Assembly (NCBI GenBank): GCA_035468355.1
Contig: DATITA010000155.1
Location: forward strand, 6,041-70,040
Source: DATKSS01 sp035468355
GTDB lineage: Bacteria > Chloroflexota > Dormibacteria > Dormibacterales > Dormibacteraceae
Reading direction: 5' to 3'
Length of the DNA stretch: 64,000 bases
This document shows positions 1 through 7,851 of this stretch, one piece after another. Numbering within the stretch: position 1 is the stretch's first letter; the number at the start of each line of letters is the position of its first letter. Both the position numbers and the translations under genes were made by a program. Under the pieces are notes generated by a model. It did no database searches. It had not been told where the DNA came from and saw nothing but the letters and a program-made list of their open reading frames with translations.

Positions 1-78
1 CTCTTCATCCCTTCGGAAGACATCCCTGATGTGTGCGAACCGTCTGAGCGCACCGGCCACCTGGATTTTGACTGGCAC
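1..78 (-). CDS. Partial N-terminus of a MoaD/ThiS-like small protein (runs off the window)
   Basis: A minus-strand reading frame opens with GTG at 78 and runs off the left edge, giving 26 residues beginning VPVKIQVAGALRRF. This resembles the first beta strand and helix of MoaD/ThiS ubiquitin-like sulfur carriers. A weak purine-rich stretch (GAGCCGGG) lies just upstream. It is downstream of, and on the same strand as, the small membrane protein gene. Only the first quarter of such a protein would be visible, so family and start are tentative. Confidence 0.35.
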   Translation of the reverse strand, partial: MPVKIQVAGALRRFAHIRDVFRRDEE

Positions 79-173
79 CCCGGCTCGCGTTCGGCCACCC
101 ACCTCGACCGGTTCCGGCGTCCGCTTTCAACGCTGGGGGCCGAGGTCCGGTCCGCTCTCGCGACCGGCTTGGG

Positions 174-380
174 TTAGCTCTCCTCTTCCCTGTACTGGCG
201 CTGGCCGGTGGCAGGGTCCTCGTACACGCGGGTCATCTTCCCCGTGGTCGGATCCTTGAAGACTTCGCCCGTCGGCTTGAGAGCGCCCTGGTTCGATCCG
301 CGATAGCGGCGATCCCAGATGAAATAGCCGGCGACCGCGAAGACGATCACGACGATCACCTCGATCAACGCCCAATTCAT
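174..380 (-). CDS. Small single-pass membrane protein, unknown function
   Basis: Predicted protein of 68 residues with one hydrophobic helix at about residues 5-22, followed by a charged, Gly/Pro/Thr-rich cytosolic tail. The ATG at 380 overlaps the stop of the upstream ybjQ-like gene in an ATGA arrangement, so the two are probably translationally coupled. I do not recognise a named family. The tail resembles the juxtamembrane segments of small uncharacterised membrane proteins rather than an enzyme. The coupling suggests a role linked to the YbjQ protein, but that is inference only. Confidence 0.7.
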   Translation of the reverse strand: MNWALIEVIVVIVFAVAGYFIWDRRYRGSNQGALKPTGEVFKDPTTGKMTRVYEDPATGQRQYREEES

Positions 381-730
381 GGGGCGCTTCGCTCGATGAT
401 TGCGGCCGTGCCGTAGGCGACCACCTCGGTCATGGTCTGCCCCATCTCCGAAGAGTCGAAGCGCATCATCACGACCGCGTTGGCGCCCATGGCCCGAGCG
501 TTCTCGATCATCCGGTCGATTGCGTGCCGCCGCGTGTCTTCGACCAGGCGCGTGTACTCGACGATCTCGCCGCCGCCGAGCGATCGGAAGCCGGCCATGA
601 TGTTCCCGCCCAGGCCGCGGCTGCGCACCACGACCCCGAACACCTGCCCGAGCACCTGTTTGACCTCGTAGCCGGCCGGCCGTTCCGTGGTGGTGACGAG
701 GACCGCGCTTGGGGACTGCACGAGCGACAT
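377..730 (-). CDS. YbjQ/UPF0145 heavy-metal-binding-like protein
   Basis: Protein of 117 residues matching the YbjQ (UPF0145) family. It has the conserved VVRSRGLGGNI segment, a conserved YTRLVEDTR stretch, and the C-terminal pattern GANAVVMMRFDSS followed by EVVAYGTA. Family members form pentameric rings and are annotated as possible heavy-metal binding, but the biochemical role is not established. The ATG at 730 is chosen because it gives the normal family length; an in-frame extension upstream has no family similarity. It lies 40 bp downstream of the glycyl-tRNA synthetase stop on the same strand and overlaps the following small membrane protein by 4 bp. Confidence 0.85.
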   Translation of the reverse strand: MSLVQSPSAVLVTTTERPAGYEVKQVLGQVFGVVVRSRGLGGNIMAGFRSLGGGEIVEYTRLVEDTRRHAIDRMIENARAMGANAVVMMRFDSSEMGQTMTEVVAYGTAAIIERSAP

Positions 731-770
731 TCTGTGCGTTTTTGCGCTTGAAGTCACGGCCGCGAGGCCG

Positions 771-2096
771 TCAGCCGACCAGCGCCTCCAGGCGGCTGGA
801 GAGGTCGGCGATCTTGACCCGCTCCTGTTCGGTGCTGTCACGGTGGCGGATGGTCACCGCCTGGTCGTTCAGCGTTTCGAAATCGACGGTCACGCAGAAC
901 GGAGTGCCGATCTCGTCCTGGCGGCGGTAACGCCGCCCGATGTTGCCACCGGTCTGGTCGTACTCGACTCGGAAATGGCCGCGCAAAGCCTGGATGACCT
1001 TTTGAGCCGGCCCGGTCAGCTCGGGTTTCTTTGACAGGGGCACCACGGCGACCTGTACGGGCGCCACGTTTGGATGCAGGCGCAACAGGGTGCGGGGCTC
1101 GTTGTTGACCACGTCCTCGTCGTACGCGTCGATCAGAAGGGTGATGAAGATGCGCTCGACGCTGACCGCCGGCTCGATCACCCATGGCAGGTAGCGCTCG
1201 TTCGTCTCCGGGTCCAGGTAGGTGAGGTCCTGCTTGGACCGCTCCTGGTGAACGACCAGGTCGAAGTCGGTCCTGTCGGCGATCCCCTCGAGCTCGCCCC
1301 AGCCGAACGGGAACTCGTACTCGATGTCGGTCGTCTGCTTCGAATAATGGGACAGGCTCGCCTGCGGATGGTCGTAGAACCGCAGGCGCTCAGGCCCGAT
1401 CCCGAGCACCTCGGTGAACCAGCGCATCCGTTCCTTGCGCCAGTAGTCGAACGCCTCGTCGTCCTGGTCTGGGCGCACGAAGTACTCCATCTCCATCAGC
1501 TCGAACTCGCGCACCCTGAAGACGAAGTTCCCGGGCGTGATCTCGTTGCGGAAAGCGCGCCCCTGCTGCGCGATGCCGAACGGGACCCGCACCCGCGACG
1601 AGTTGATGACGTTCTTGAAGTCGACGAACATGCCCTGGGCGGTCTCCGGGCGCAGGTACACCTCGGAGGCCTCGTCCTCGAGCGGGCCGACGTTGGTCTT
1701 GAACATGAGATTGAACATGCGCGGCTCCGTGAGCTCGCCGCCGCATTCGGGGCACGTATTGCCGCTGACGTGGTCGGCGCGCCAGCGCTTCTTGCATTTG
1801 CCGAGGCACTGGCGCAGCGGGTCGACGAAGTTGGTGAGGTGACCCGAGGCGGCCCACACGTCGGACGGCATGATCAGCGTCGATTCCAGGCCGACGACGT
1901 CGTCGCGCAGGTCGACCATGTGGCGCCACCAAAGCTCCCGGATCGCCCGCTTCAACGCGACGCCGTACGGGCCGTAGTCGTAGAAGCCCGACAGGCCACC
2001 GTAGATCTCACTCGACGGATAGATGAAGCCGCGCCGCTTGGTGAGGGCAACGACCTTCTCCATGACCTGGTCCCGAGAGACGGTCGGATGCTTCAC
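771..2096 (-). CDS. glyQS: Glycyl-tRNA synthetase, class II homodimeric type
   Basis: Charges tRNA-Gly with glycine in the cytosol. About 441 residues. The N-terminal motif 1 region reads KRRGFIYPSSEIYGG and then DYGPYGVALK. A Cys4 zinc insertion (CKKRW..., CPECGGEL) follows at about 140-165. The motif 2 arginine loop (FRNEITPGNFVFRVREFE) and motif 3 near ERIFITLLIDAY precede a C-terminal anticodon-binding domain starting near APVQVAVVPL. A GTG at 2096 overlaps the recO stop (GTGA) and gives the usual number of residues before KRRG. An internal ATG at 2063 is the alternative. This is the alpha2 GlyRS type shared by Actinobacteria, Chloroflexota and archaea, not the alpha2beta2 type. Confidence 0.93.
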   Translation of the reverse strand: MKHPTVSRDQVMEKVVALTKRRGFIYPSSEIYGGLSGFYDYGPYGVALKRAIRELWWRHMVDLRDDVVGLESTLIMPSDVWAASGHLTNFVDPLRQCLGKCKKRWRADHVSGNTCPECGGELTEPRMFNLMFKTNVGPLEDEASEVYLRPETAQGMFVDFKNVINSSRVRVPFGIAQQGRAFRNEITPGNFVFRVREFELMEMEYFVRPDQDDEAFDYWRKERMRWFTEVLGIGPERLRFYDHPQASLSHYSKQTTDIEYEFPFGWGELEGIADRTDFDLVVHQERSKQDLTYLDPETNERYLPWVIEPAVSVERIFITLLIDAYDEDVVNNEPRTLLRLHPNVAPVQVAVVPLSKKPELTGPAQKVIQALRGHFRVEYDQTGGNIGRRYRRQDEIGTPFCVTVDFETLNDQAVTIRHRDSTEQERVKIADLSSRLEALVG

Positions 2097-2842
2097 TGGG
2101 AGATCGCTCTCATCTGGTGCAGGAACTGTAGCGACTTCAGACGGCGGTCCAGGTGATGCTCCAGCTGGGTCGTGAGGACGCCTTCGATCGAAGACATCAG
2201 CGCCAGGTCCAGCTTGAGGCGCCGGTACGTGTCGAGGTCGCCCGCGGCCATCAGCCGCAGCACCTTGATCGCCGAAAGCGGGACGAGCGACATCACCGGG
2301 AGAGCGCACGCGTCGCACAGAAAGCCGCCAGCCTCCGCGCTGAACGCGGCCGGTTTGGCCGCGAGCGGCTTCTCGCACGACACGCACGCCGCGAGCTGCG
2401 GCGCGTAGCCGAGCAGGTCCAGGGCCGCCATCAGGAAGTAGGCGGACGCGCGGCGGGGGTCGGTCTCGCGCGCAAGCTCGTAGAGGGCCATCACCGCCAG
2501 CTCATAGACGCCGTCCACGGGATGGCGATCCTCGCAGACACGCTCCGCGAGCTCGGCGATGAGGGCGGCGTGTGACATCGTCTCGACGTTCCCTTCGATT
2601 CGATACCCGGGCACGCGCTGCACCTGCGCCACCACATCGAGGTCGCCCCGGCCCCTGGCCAACAGCACGTCGATGTGCCCATAGAGCTCCAGGGAGGGGC
2701 CCAACTTCGACTCGGGGCGGCGCACCCCTTTGGCGATCGCACCCACCTTGCCGTGAGTGCGGGTCAGCAGCGTGAAGATGCGGTCGGCCTCGCCGTAGTC
2801 GAGCTTGCGCAGCACGACGGCGCGGTCGCTATAGGTGGCCAG
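2093..2842 (-). CDS. recO: DNA repair protein RecO (probable CTG start)
   Basis: Recombination mediator that helps RecR load RecA on SSB-coated single-stranded DNA. About 249 residues. An N-terminal OB fold begins with TYSDRAVVLRKLDYGEADR. A Cys pair (CVSC) and a later C-x2-C (CDAC) near the middle form the family zinc finger, and the C-terminal part is helical. There is no in-frame ATG, GTG or TTG at the family start. A CTG at 2840-2842 sits six bases after a strong GGAGG and inside the end of the preceding CBS-domain gene. The next in-frame candidate, GTG at 2815, has no ribosome binding site and cuts the first strand. Middle gene of the glmU-to-glyQS operon. Confidence 0.88.
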   Translation of the reverse strand: MATYSDRAVVLRKLDYGEADRIFTLLTRTHGKVGAIAKGVRRPESKLGPSLELYGHIDVLLARGRGDLDVVAQVQRVPGYRIEGNVETMSHAALIAELAERVCEDRHPVDGVYELAVMALYELARETDPRRASAYFLMAALDLLGYAPQLAACVSCEKPLAAKPAAFSAEAGGFLCDACALPVMSLVPLSAIKVLRLMAAGDLDTYRRLKLDLALMSSIEGVLTTQLEHHLDRRLKSLQFLHQMRAISQ

Positions 2843-4181
2843 ATCCTTCCTCCAGGCGACGCGCGTCGTCGGGGCTGCCGCGGCCGAGCACTTCGTCTGG
2901 CCATGGCTGGTCGGCGGTGACCCGGACCGTCTCGATCCTCCGGCCGAGCACCTTCTCCACGGTAAACTTGGCGCGGCCGCCGGTGATCGAGTCACCTTCC
3001 TGGGCGATCTTGCCGAGCACCGCGTGGACGTAGCCTCCCACCGAGTCGTAATCGCCCGATTCCTCGATCGCGAGCCCCAACCGGGAGTTGAGCTCCTCGA
3101 GAGGAAAGCCGGCGTCGACGCGGGCCTCGTGGCCGTCGAGGATCACCAGCTGCTCCTCCTCCGCCGAGTCGTACTCGTCGCGGATCTCGCCCACGATCTC
3201 CTCGAGCAGGTCCTCCAGCGACACCAGGCCGGCGGTGCCGCCGTACTCGTCGACGACGATCATCATGTGGACCTTCTTGGTCCGCATGTCGTTCAGCAGC
3301 TCGTCGACTTTCTTCTGCTCAGGCGTGAACTCGATCGGCCGCAGGATCTTCTCGAGGTCGAACTTCTGCGAGGTGGACAGCGTGTAGAAGAGCAGCAGGT
3401 CCTTGGTGTGCAGCAGGCCGACAACGTGATCGATGTCGTTCTCGAACACCGGCATCCTCGTGTGGCGGTGCTCCTTGAAGAGGCGGACGATGTCACGCAG
3501 GGTGGCATCGCGCTCGACCGCCACGATGTCGGTTCGCGGAATCATGATCTCGCGGACCGTCTTGTCACCGATCTCGATGATGCCGTGGATCATCTGGTGC
3601 TCCTGCTCCTCGATCACGCCTTGCTCTTCAGAGACGTGCAGAAGCGTGAGCAGCTCCTGCTCCGACAGGTAGGGCGCTCGCGCGGCGCGACCCGCGGTCA
3701 GGGCCCTCGAGACGATCGTCACGGCGAAGAGAATCGGGCCGAGGAAGGTCGCGAGCCGGTCCACGGGTCCAGCCGCCGCGAGTGCGACGCGCTCCGCGTG
3801 GCTGATCGCGAGCGTCTTCGGTGTCACCTCGGCGGCGATCAGCAGGAGGATCGACAGGACCAGCGAAACCAGCAGCGCCATCCACAACCGCCACGCTCCG
3901 GGCACACCAATCCTGGTGAAGATGGAGTCGGTTAGCAGCGTCGCCGAGCTCGAGGCGATGATCAGCGCGAGCGTGTTGACGAAGAGCACCGTCGACAGGA
4001 ACCGGTTGGGGTCGGCGCGCAACCGCTGCAGGATCTCCGCCGCTTTGTGCCCCTGCTCGGCGAGGAAGCGCACGCGCAGGCGGCCGACCGATGTGAGCGC
4101 GGTCTCCGTGCCGCTCGCCAACGCGGCGATGAAGAAGCACGCGATGAGGACAAATAGCTCAACCCACTCCTGCCCAGTCAT
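2829..4181 (-). CDS. CNNM/CorC-type hemolysin family membrane protein with CBS pair
   Basis: Protein of 450 residues. An N-terminal DUF21 (CNNM) membrane domain has about four hydrophobic helices (residues 5-25, 60-85, 95-120, 130-155). It is followed by a tandem CBS domain pair at about 200-320, including MIPRTDIVAV and the VVDEYGGTAGLVSLEDLLEEIVG signature. A C-terminal CorC/HlyC transporter-associated domain occupies about 345-425. Relatives take part in magnesium or cobalt efflux and ion homeostasis; direct haemolysis is not implied. It overlaps the recO start by 14 bp and follows prs by 12 bp, so it is part of the same minus-strand operon. Confidence 0.9.
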   Translation of the reverse strand: MTGQEWVELFVLIACFFIAALASGTETALTSVGRLRVRFLAEQGHKAAEILQRLRADPNRFLSTVLFVNTLALIIASSSATLLTDSIFTRIGVPGAWRLWMALLVSLVLSILLLIAAEVTPKTLAISHAERVALAAAGPVDRLATFLGPILFAVTIVSRALTAGRAARAPYLSEQELLTLLHVSEEQGVIEEQEHQMIHGIIEIGDKTVREIMIPRTDIVAVERDATLRDIVRLFKEHRHTRMPVFENDIDHVVGLLHTKDLLLFYTLSTSQKFDLEKILRPIEFTPEQKKVDELLNDMRTKKVHMMIVVDEYGGTAGLVSLEDLLEEIVGEIRDEYDSAEEEQLVILDGHEARVDAGFPLEELNSRLGLAIEESGDYDSVGGYVHAVLGKIAQEGDSITGGRAKFTVEKVLGRRIETVRVTADQPWPDEVLGRGSPDDARRLEEGSGHL

Positions 4182-4193
4182 GACGGCCCCGTT

Positions 4194-5180
4194 TTAACGG
4201 AAGAGCTCGCTGACGCTCCGGTTCTCGTGCACCCGGATGATCGCCTCAGCAAGCAGAGGTGCCACCGACAACACAGTGATCGGTGGGCCGAGCTTTTCGG
4301 CGGGGATGGGCACGGAGTCGGTCACGATCACCTCGTCCACGTGAGCGTCCTTCAACCGCTTCACCGCATCGCCGGTGAGCACGGGGTGAGTGGCGGCGAT
4401 GAGCACGCGGTGAGCGCCCTGGTCGTGCAGCGACTCCGCGAGCTTGGAGATCGTGGTGCCGGTGGTGATGATGTCCTCGACCACGACGCAGTCGCGGCCC
4501 TTCACCTCACCTGAAACCGCGATCATCTCGACCTCGTCGCCCGCACGTCGCTTGTAGCCGAATGCGATCGGCGCGTTGAGGTCGTTCGCAACCGCCTCGG
4601 CGCGCCGCCCGCCACCGGCGTCGGGCGCCACGATGGTGATGTGCTTGAGATCCCGGGTTTTCAGGTACTCGGCGATGATGCGGTGCGGCGACAGGTGGTC
4701 GGTCGGAACGTCGAAGAAACCTTCGATGGCCTCGGCGTGGAGGTCGAGGAGCAGCAGGCGGTCGGCGCCGGCCAGCGTGATGAAGTTCGCGACCAGCTTG
4801 GCCGAGATGGGCTCGCGCGGCTGCGTCTTGCGCTCCTTGCGCGCGTAGCCGTAGTAGGGGACGACGGCGGTGACGCGGCCGGCGGAGGCACGGCGCAGCG
4901 CGTCGAGGATGATGAAGAGCTCCATCAGGTGCTCGTTCACCGGCGGTGAGGTCGGCTGCAGCACGAACACGTCGTGGCCGCGCATCGAGTCCTCGATCTT
5001 GACGTTGATCTCGCCGTCGGGGAAGTGGCGGAGGCGGGGGTCGGTGAGCGGCACGCTCAGCTGCTCCGAGATCCGCGCGGCGAGCGCGGGATTGGCACTG
5101 CCCCCGATGAGCTTGAGCGCGCCCCAGGGCGAGCTCTCCTCGCCGGCGTACTCGACCGCGGTCTGAATCCGCCCGATCAC
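4194..5180 (-). CDS. prs: Ribose-phosphate pyrophosphokinase (PRPP synthetase)
   Basis: Makes PRPP from ribose 5-phosphate and ATP for nucleotide, histidine and tryptophan synthesis. Predicted protein of 328 residues. The N-terminal half has the flexible loop FPDGEINVKI and the PYYGYARKERK segment. The metal-binding DLHAEAIEGFF is followed by the catalytic APDAGGGRRA. The PRPP loop reads VVEDIITTGTT, the position where PRPP synthetases carry their acidic-pair motif. GTG at 5180 overlaps the glmU stop as GTGA, the common arrangement for the glmU-prs pair. Residues 1-20 are less conserved, so a slightly later start cannot be excluded. Confidence 0.95.
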   Translation of the reverse strand: MIGRIQTAVEYAGEESSPWGALKLIGGSANPALAARISEQLSVPLTDPRLRHFPDGEINVKIEDSMRGHDVFVLQPTSPPVNEHLMELFIILDALRRASAGRVTAVVPYYGYARKERKTQPREPISAKLVANFITLAGADRLLLLDLHAEAIEGFFDVPTDHLSPHRIIAEYLKTRDLKHITIVAPDAGGGRRAEAVANDLNAPIAFGYKRRAGDEVEMIAVSGEVKGRDCVVVEDIITTGTTISKLAESLHDQGAHRVLIAATHPVLTGDAVKRLKDAHVDEVIVTDSVPIPAEKLGPPITVLSVAPLLAEAIIRVHENRSVSELFR

Positions 5181-6499
5181 CTGGCGTCCGATTCCGAATC
5201 CGAGCTCACGGCTTTTCTCCGTACCACCCTAGCTGGAACTCCGACGGCTGTCGCGCCGGCCGGCACGTCCCTGGTCACCACCGAACCGGCCCCCGTGCGC
5301 GATCCCTTGCCAAGTTTGACTGGAGCGACCAGCATCGTGTCCACGCCGACGAAGGCGCCGTCGCCGATCTGCGTCCGGTTCTTGTTGGTCCCGTCGAAGT
5401 TGGCGGTGATCGTGCCGGCGCCGATGTTGGCGTCCTCGCCCAGGTCGGTGTCGCCCAGGTAGGAGACGTGCGGCACCTTGCTGCCGCGGCCCACCCTCGT
5501 CCGCACGAGCTCGGCAAAGCTGCCGACGTGAACGTCCTCCGAGATCTCGGTGCCGGGACGCAGCTTGGCGAACGGGCCGCAGTCCGAGCGGTCGCCGATG
5601 CGCGCGTCTTCTATGTGGACGTGCGGGCCGATCCGGCAGTCGGCGCCGATGACCGAGTGGCCCTTGATCACGGTGAACGGCTCGATCACGGTGTCCTGAC
5701 CGATGGTGACCGTGGCGTCGATGAACGTGCTGGCAGGGTCGATCACGGTCACGCCGCCGACCATGAAGCGCTCCAGGATGCGGCGGCGCATGACAGAGGC
5801 TGCAGCGGCGAGGCGGACGCGGTCCTTGACGCCCATCGCCTCCTGCGGATCGACGAGCCTGACGATTCCGACCGGGTGAATGTGCAGGAACACGTCGGTG
5901 AGGTAGAACTCGCCGGCCTTGTTGTCGTCCCCGACCTGCTCCAGGGCCTCGACCAGCCTGGTCCCGTCGAAGCAGTACACCCCGACGTTGAACTCGTGGA
6001 CGCTCGCTCTGATCTCAGGCGTGGCGTCCTTGCGCTCCACGATGCGCCCCAGTGATCCGTCCGCGGCCCGGATGATGCGGCCGTCATCCCGGCCCTGATC
6101 CTCGACGCTGGCGATGGTCGCCGGGTCGCCGCTCTCCGCGTGGGCGTGCACGACCTGCGCGATGGTGGCGCCGGTCAGAAGCGGCGAATCGCCGTTGACC
6201 ACCAGGACGAGCTTGCCGCGCAGCTGGTCCGCCGGGATCTGGCGCAGGGCATGCGCCGTGCCCTTGGGATCGCGCTGGAAGGTGGGCGCGATGCCCCTCT
6301 CGTCCAGGTGCGCCGCCACCTCGGCGTGGTGCGGGTTTGCGATCACCTTGATTTCGCGGGCGCCGGCCTCGGCGACCGCGTCGAGCACGTAGTCGATCAT
6401 GGGGCGGCCGCAGATCGGGTGAAGGACCTTAGGAGTACGCGACCGCATCCGGGTGCCGTGACCGGCGGCGAGTATGACGGCCGTTATCGCTTGGCTCAA
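5177..6499 (-). CDS. glmU: Bifunctional GlmU: GlcN-1-P acetyltransferase and UDP-GlcNAc pyrophosphorylase
   Basis: Makes UDP-N-acetylglucosamine, the entry point to peptidoglycan. About 440 residues, close to the family norm. The N-terminal nucleotidyltransferase domain has LAAGHGTRMRS and the KVLHP element, and VNGDSPLL carries the metal-binding aspartate. A left-handed beta-helix acetyltransferase domain of hexapeptide repeats begins near residue 235, with the conserved RPGTEI, HVSYLGD and GAGTITANFDG segments. A TTG at 6499 with an upstream GAGGGCGG site is chosen because no ATG lies near the conserved start. First gene of the minus-strand glmU-prs-CBS protein-recO-glyQS operon, with a recognisable promoter 25-50 bp upstream. 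Confidence 0.95.
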   Translation of the reverse strand: MSQAITAVILAAGHGTRMRSRTPKVLHPICGRPMIDYVLDAVAEAGAREIKVIANPHHAEVAAHLDERGIAPTFQRDPKGTAHALRQIPADQLRGKLVLVVNGDSPLLTGATIAQVVHAHAESGDPATIASVEDQGRDDGRIIRAADGSLGRIVERKDATPEIRASVHEFNVGVYCFDGTRLVEALEQVGDDNKAGEFYLTDVFLHIHPVGIVRLVDPQEAMGVKDRVRLAAAASVMRRRILERFMVGGVTVIDPASTFIDATVTIGQDTVIEPFTVIKGHSVIGADCRIGPHVHIEDARIGDRSDCGPFAKLRPGTEISEDVHVGSFAELVRTRVGRGSKVPHVSYLGDTDLGEDANIGAGTITANFDGTNKNRTQIGDGAFVGVDTMLVAPVKLGKGSRTGAGSVVTRDVPAGATAVGVPARVVRRKAVSSDSESDAR

Positions 6500-6524
6500 A
6501 GTTCCGCCCTCTCGGGCTGGAGAA

Positions 6525-6553
6525 ATTATAGGGGCGTTGTAACTTGCCCCCAA
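6525..6553 (-). promoter_or_regulatory. Sigma-70-type promoter for the glmU operon
   Basis: Reading on the minus strand, TTGGGG (6548-6553) and a perfect TATAAT (6525-6530) are separated by 17 bp, about 25 bp before the glmU TTG start. The spacing and -10 are canonical; the -35 is half-matched. Confidence 0.6.
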
Positions 6554-6574
6554 TTGGCTCGTTAACCTCTCGGC

Positions 6575-7819
6575 ATGCGTCGACTGATCGGCCTGGCGGG
6601 GGTGGTGGTGACTATCTGCGCCTGCGCGCCGGGCCCCTCGAGCGCGTTCGCGGTGCATTCCCCGTCCCCCAGCTCGGCGCCGGCCGTCGCCAGCCCGTCC
6701 CCAAGCCCTTCTGATTCGCCCAGCGCCGCTGCATCGCCAGCGCCCGCGCCGAAGGTGGCGTGCAGTAGTGGAGGCGGAGCCGCGGCCATGGTCATGATTG
6801 AAGCGGGGTACGGGTCGTCCCTGATCTATGACGTCTCGGACCCTGTCCACCCACGGCTGTTGTGCACGATCTCCAACACGTCGGCGCATCTGTTCACCGG
6901 CGACACGTTCGAGTATCTACGGCCGGTCTCCCCCACCGAGACGGACGTCATCCTCCACTCGCTCGGGAGCGGCAACGAGACCGTCGCCGGCAAGTTGCCG
7001 TTCAATGCGGTCATCGTCTCCTGGCTTCCCGACCTGAGCGTCGCCGCGTACACGCTCCCGGTCCCCCAGGACAACGGCAACTTCCCTGGAGGTGGCGTGG
7101 CGGTGCACCTCTATTCCAACCAGCAGGAGGGGCCGCTCTTCACCTATCGGGTCGGGATTGGCGACTGCATCTGCCGATTCGGCCTGCCGCCGCAGGTGCT
7201 GGATATCTCGCCGGACGGCCAGTATGTCGCCGCAGGATGGGAATCCGGCAAAGGCTCTGAACCGATCGCGGTCTACCGCGTGGCCGACCGGAAGCTCGTG
7301 AGCTCCTTCGATACCGCCATCAGCTCCGCGTTCTGGGATCGAACCGGCCACCGCCTATTCCTCACACGGTCCGGCGGCACCACCACTCAACAGTCGTGGA
7401 CCCCAGAAGGAGGAGTCGCCGACCTGCGCGGCGCCGCGACGTGGTCCTATTTGCCAGGAGTGTCGCCGGACGAGAGCCTGGTCGCCTACACCGCGTACTC
7501 CGATCCCATCAACTTTCAACAGCCGCGCGTGTATACGTACGACCTGAAGGCTGGGACGACCCGCATGTTGATCGACAAGCTTCGGTCGCAGGCCATGTTC
7601 GTCAAGGACGGCTGGGTCTGGTATCTCGAAGAGGTCGCGTGCACTCCCGCTGACGCGTGTCCAGGCTCCTCGCAAGGCGGCCGCACGGTCTACGCGATGA
7701 ACCTGGCCACAGGCGCCGAGCAGGTGGTCAGCTTTGCCGCCGGCGACGATCCTCGCTCGAGGAGCGACCCTGCGGGCTGGGAGTTTGTCGGGCCGGGAGA
7801 GTTCTGGCCGGCAAGCTGA
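6575..7819 (+). CDS. Secreted lipoprotein, WD40/TolB-like beta-propeller
   Basis: Protein of 414 residues. The N-terminal signal ends in a lipobox-like VVVTICAC, so the mature protein probably starts at a lipidated Cys near residue 16-18. It is followed by a low-complexity Ser/Pro/Ala linker to about residue 65. The rest shows repeated short beta-rich units with phrases such as LDISPDGQYVAAGW, FWDRTGHRLFLT and LPGVSPDESLVAYT, typical of TolB/WD40-like propeller blades. The function is unknown; such proteins are usually exported scaffold or sensing proteins. It is divergent from glmU and lies 32 bp upstream of lon, so the two may share a transcript. Confidence 0.75.
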   Translation: MRRLIGLAGVVVTICACAPGPSSAFAVHSPSPSSAPAVASPSPSPSDSPSAAASPAPAPKVACSSGGGAAAMVMIEAGYGSSLIYDVSDPVHPRLLCTISNTSAHLFTGDTFEYLRPVSPTETDVILHSLGSGNETVAGKLPFNAVIVSWLPDLSVAAYTLPVPQDNGNFPGGGVAVHLYSNQQEGPLFTYRVGIGDCICRFGLPPQVLDISPDGQYVAAGWESGKGSEPIAVYRVADRKLVSSFDTAISSAFWDRTGHRLFLTRSGGTTTQQSWTPEGGVADLRGAATWSYLPGVSPDESLVAYTAYSDPINFQQPRVYTYDLKAGTTRMLIDKLRSQAMFVKDGWVWYLEEVACTPADACPGSSQGGRTVYAMNLATGAEQVVSFAAGDDPRSRSDPAGWEFVGPGEFWPAS

Positions 7820-7851
7820 GAAGACGCCGCGCTGGGGAATACTCTGTTCTC

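Noticed and set aside
1074..2156. 360-codon plus-strand frame opposite glyQS
   Set aside because: Shadow of glyQS coding; no recognisable domain and no ribosome binding site.
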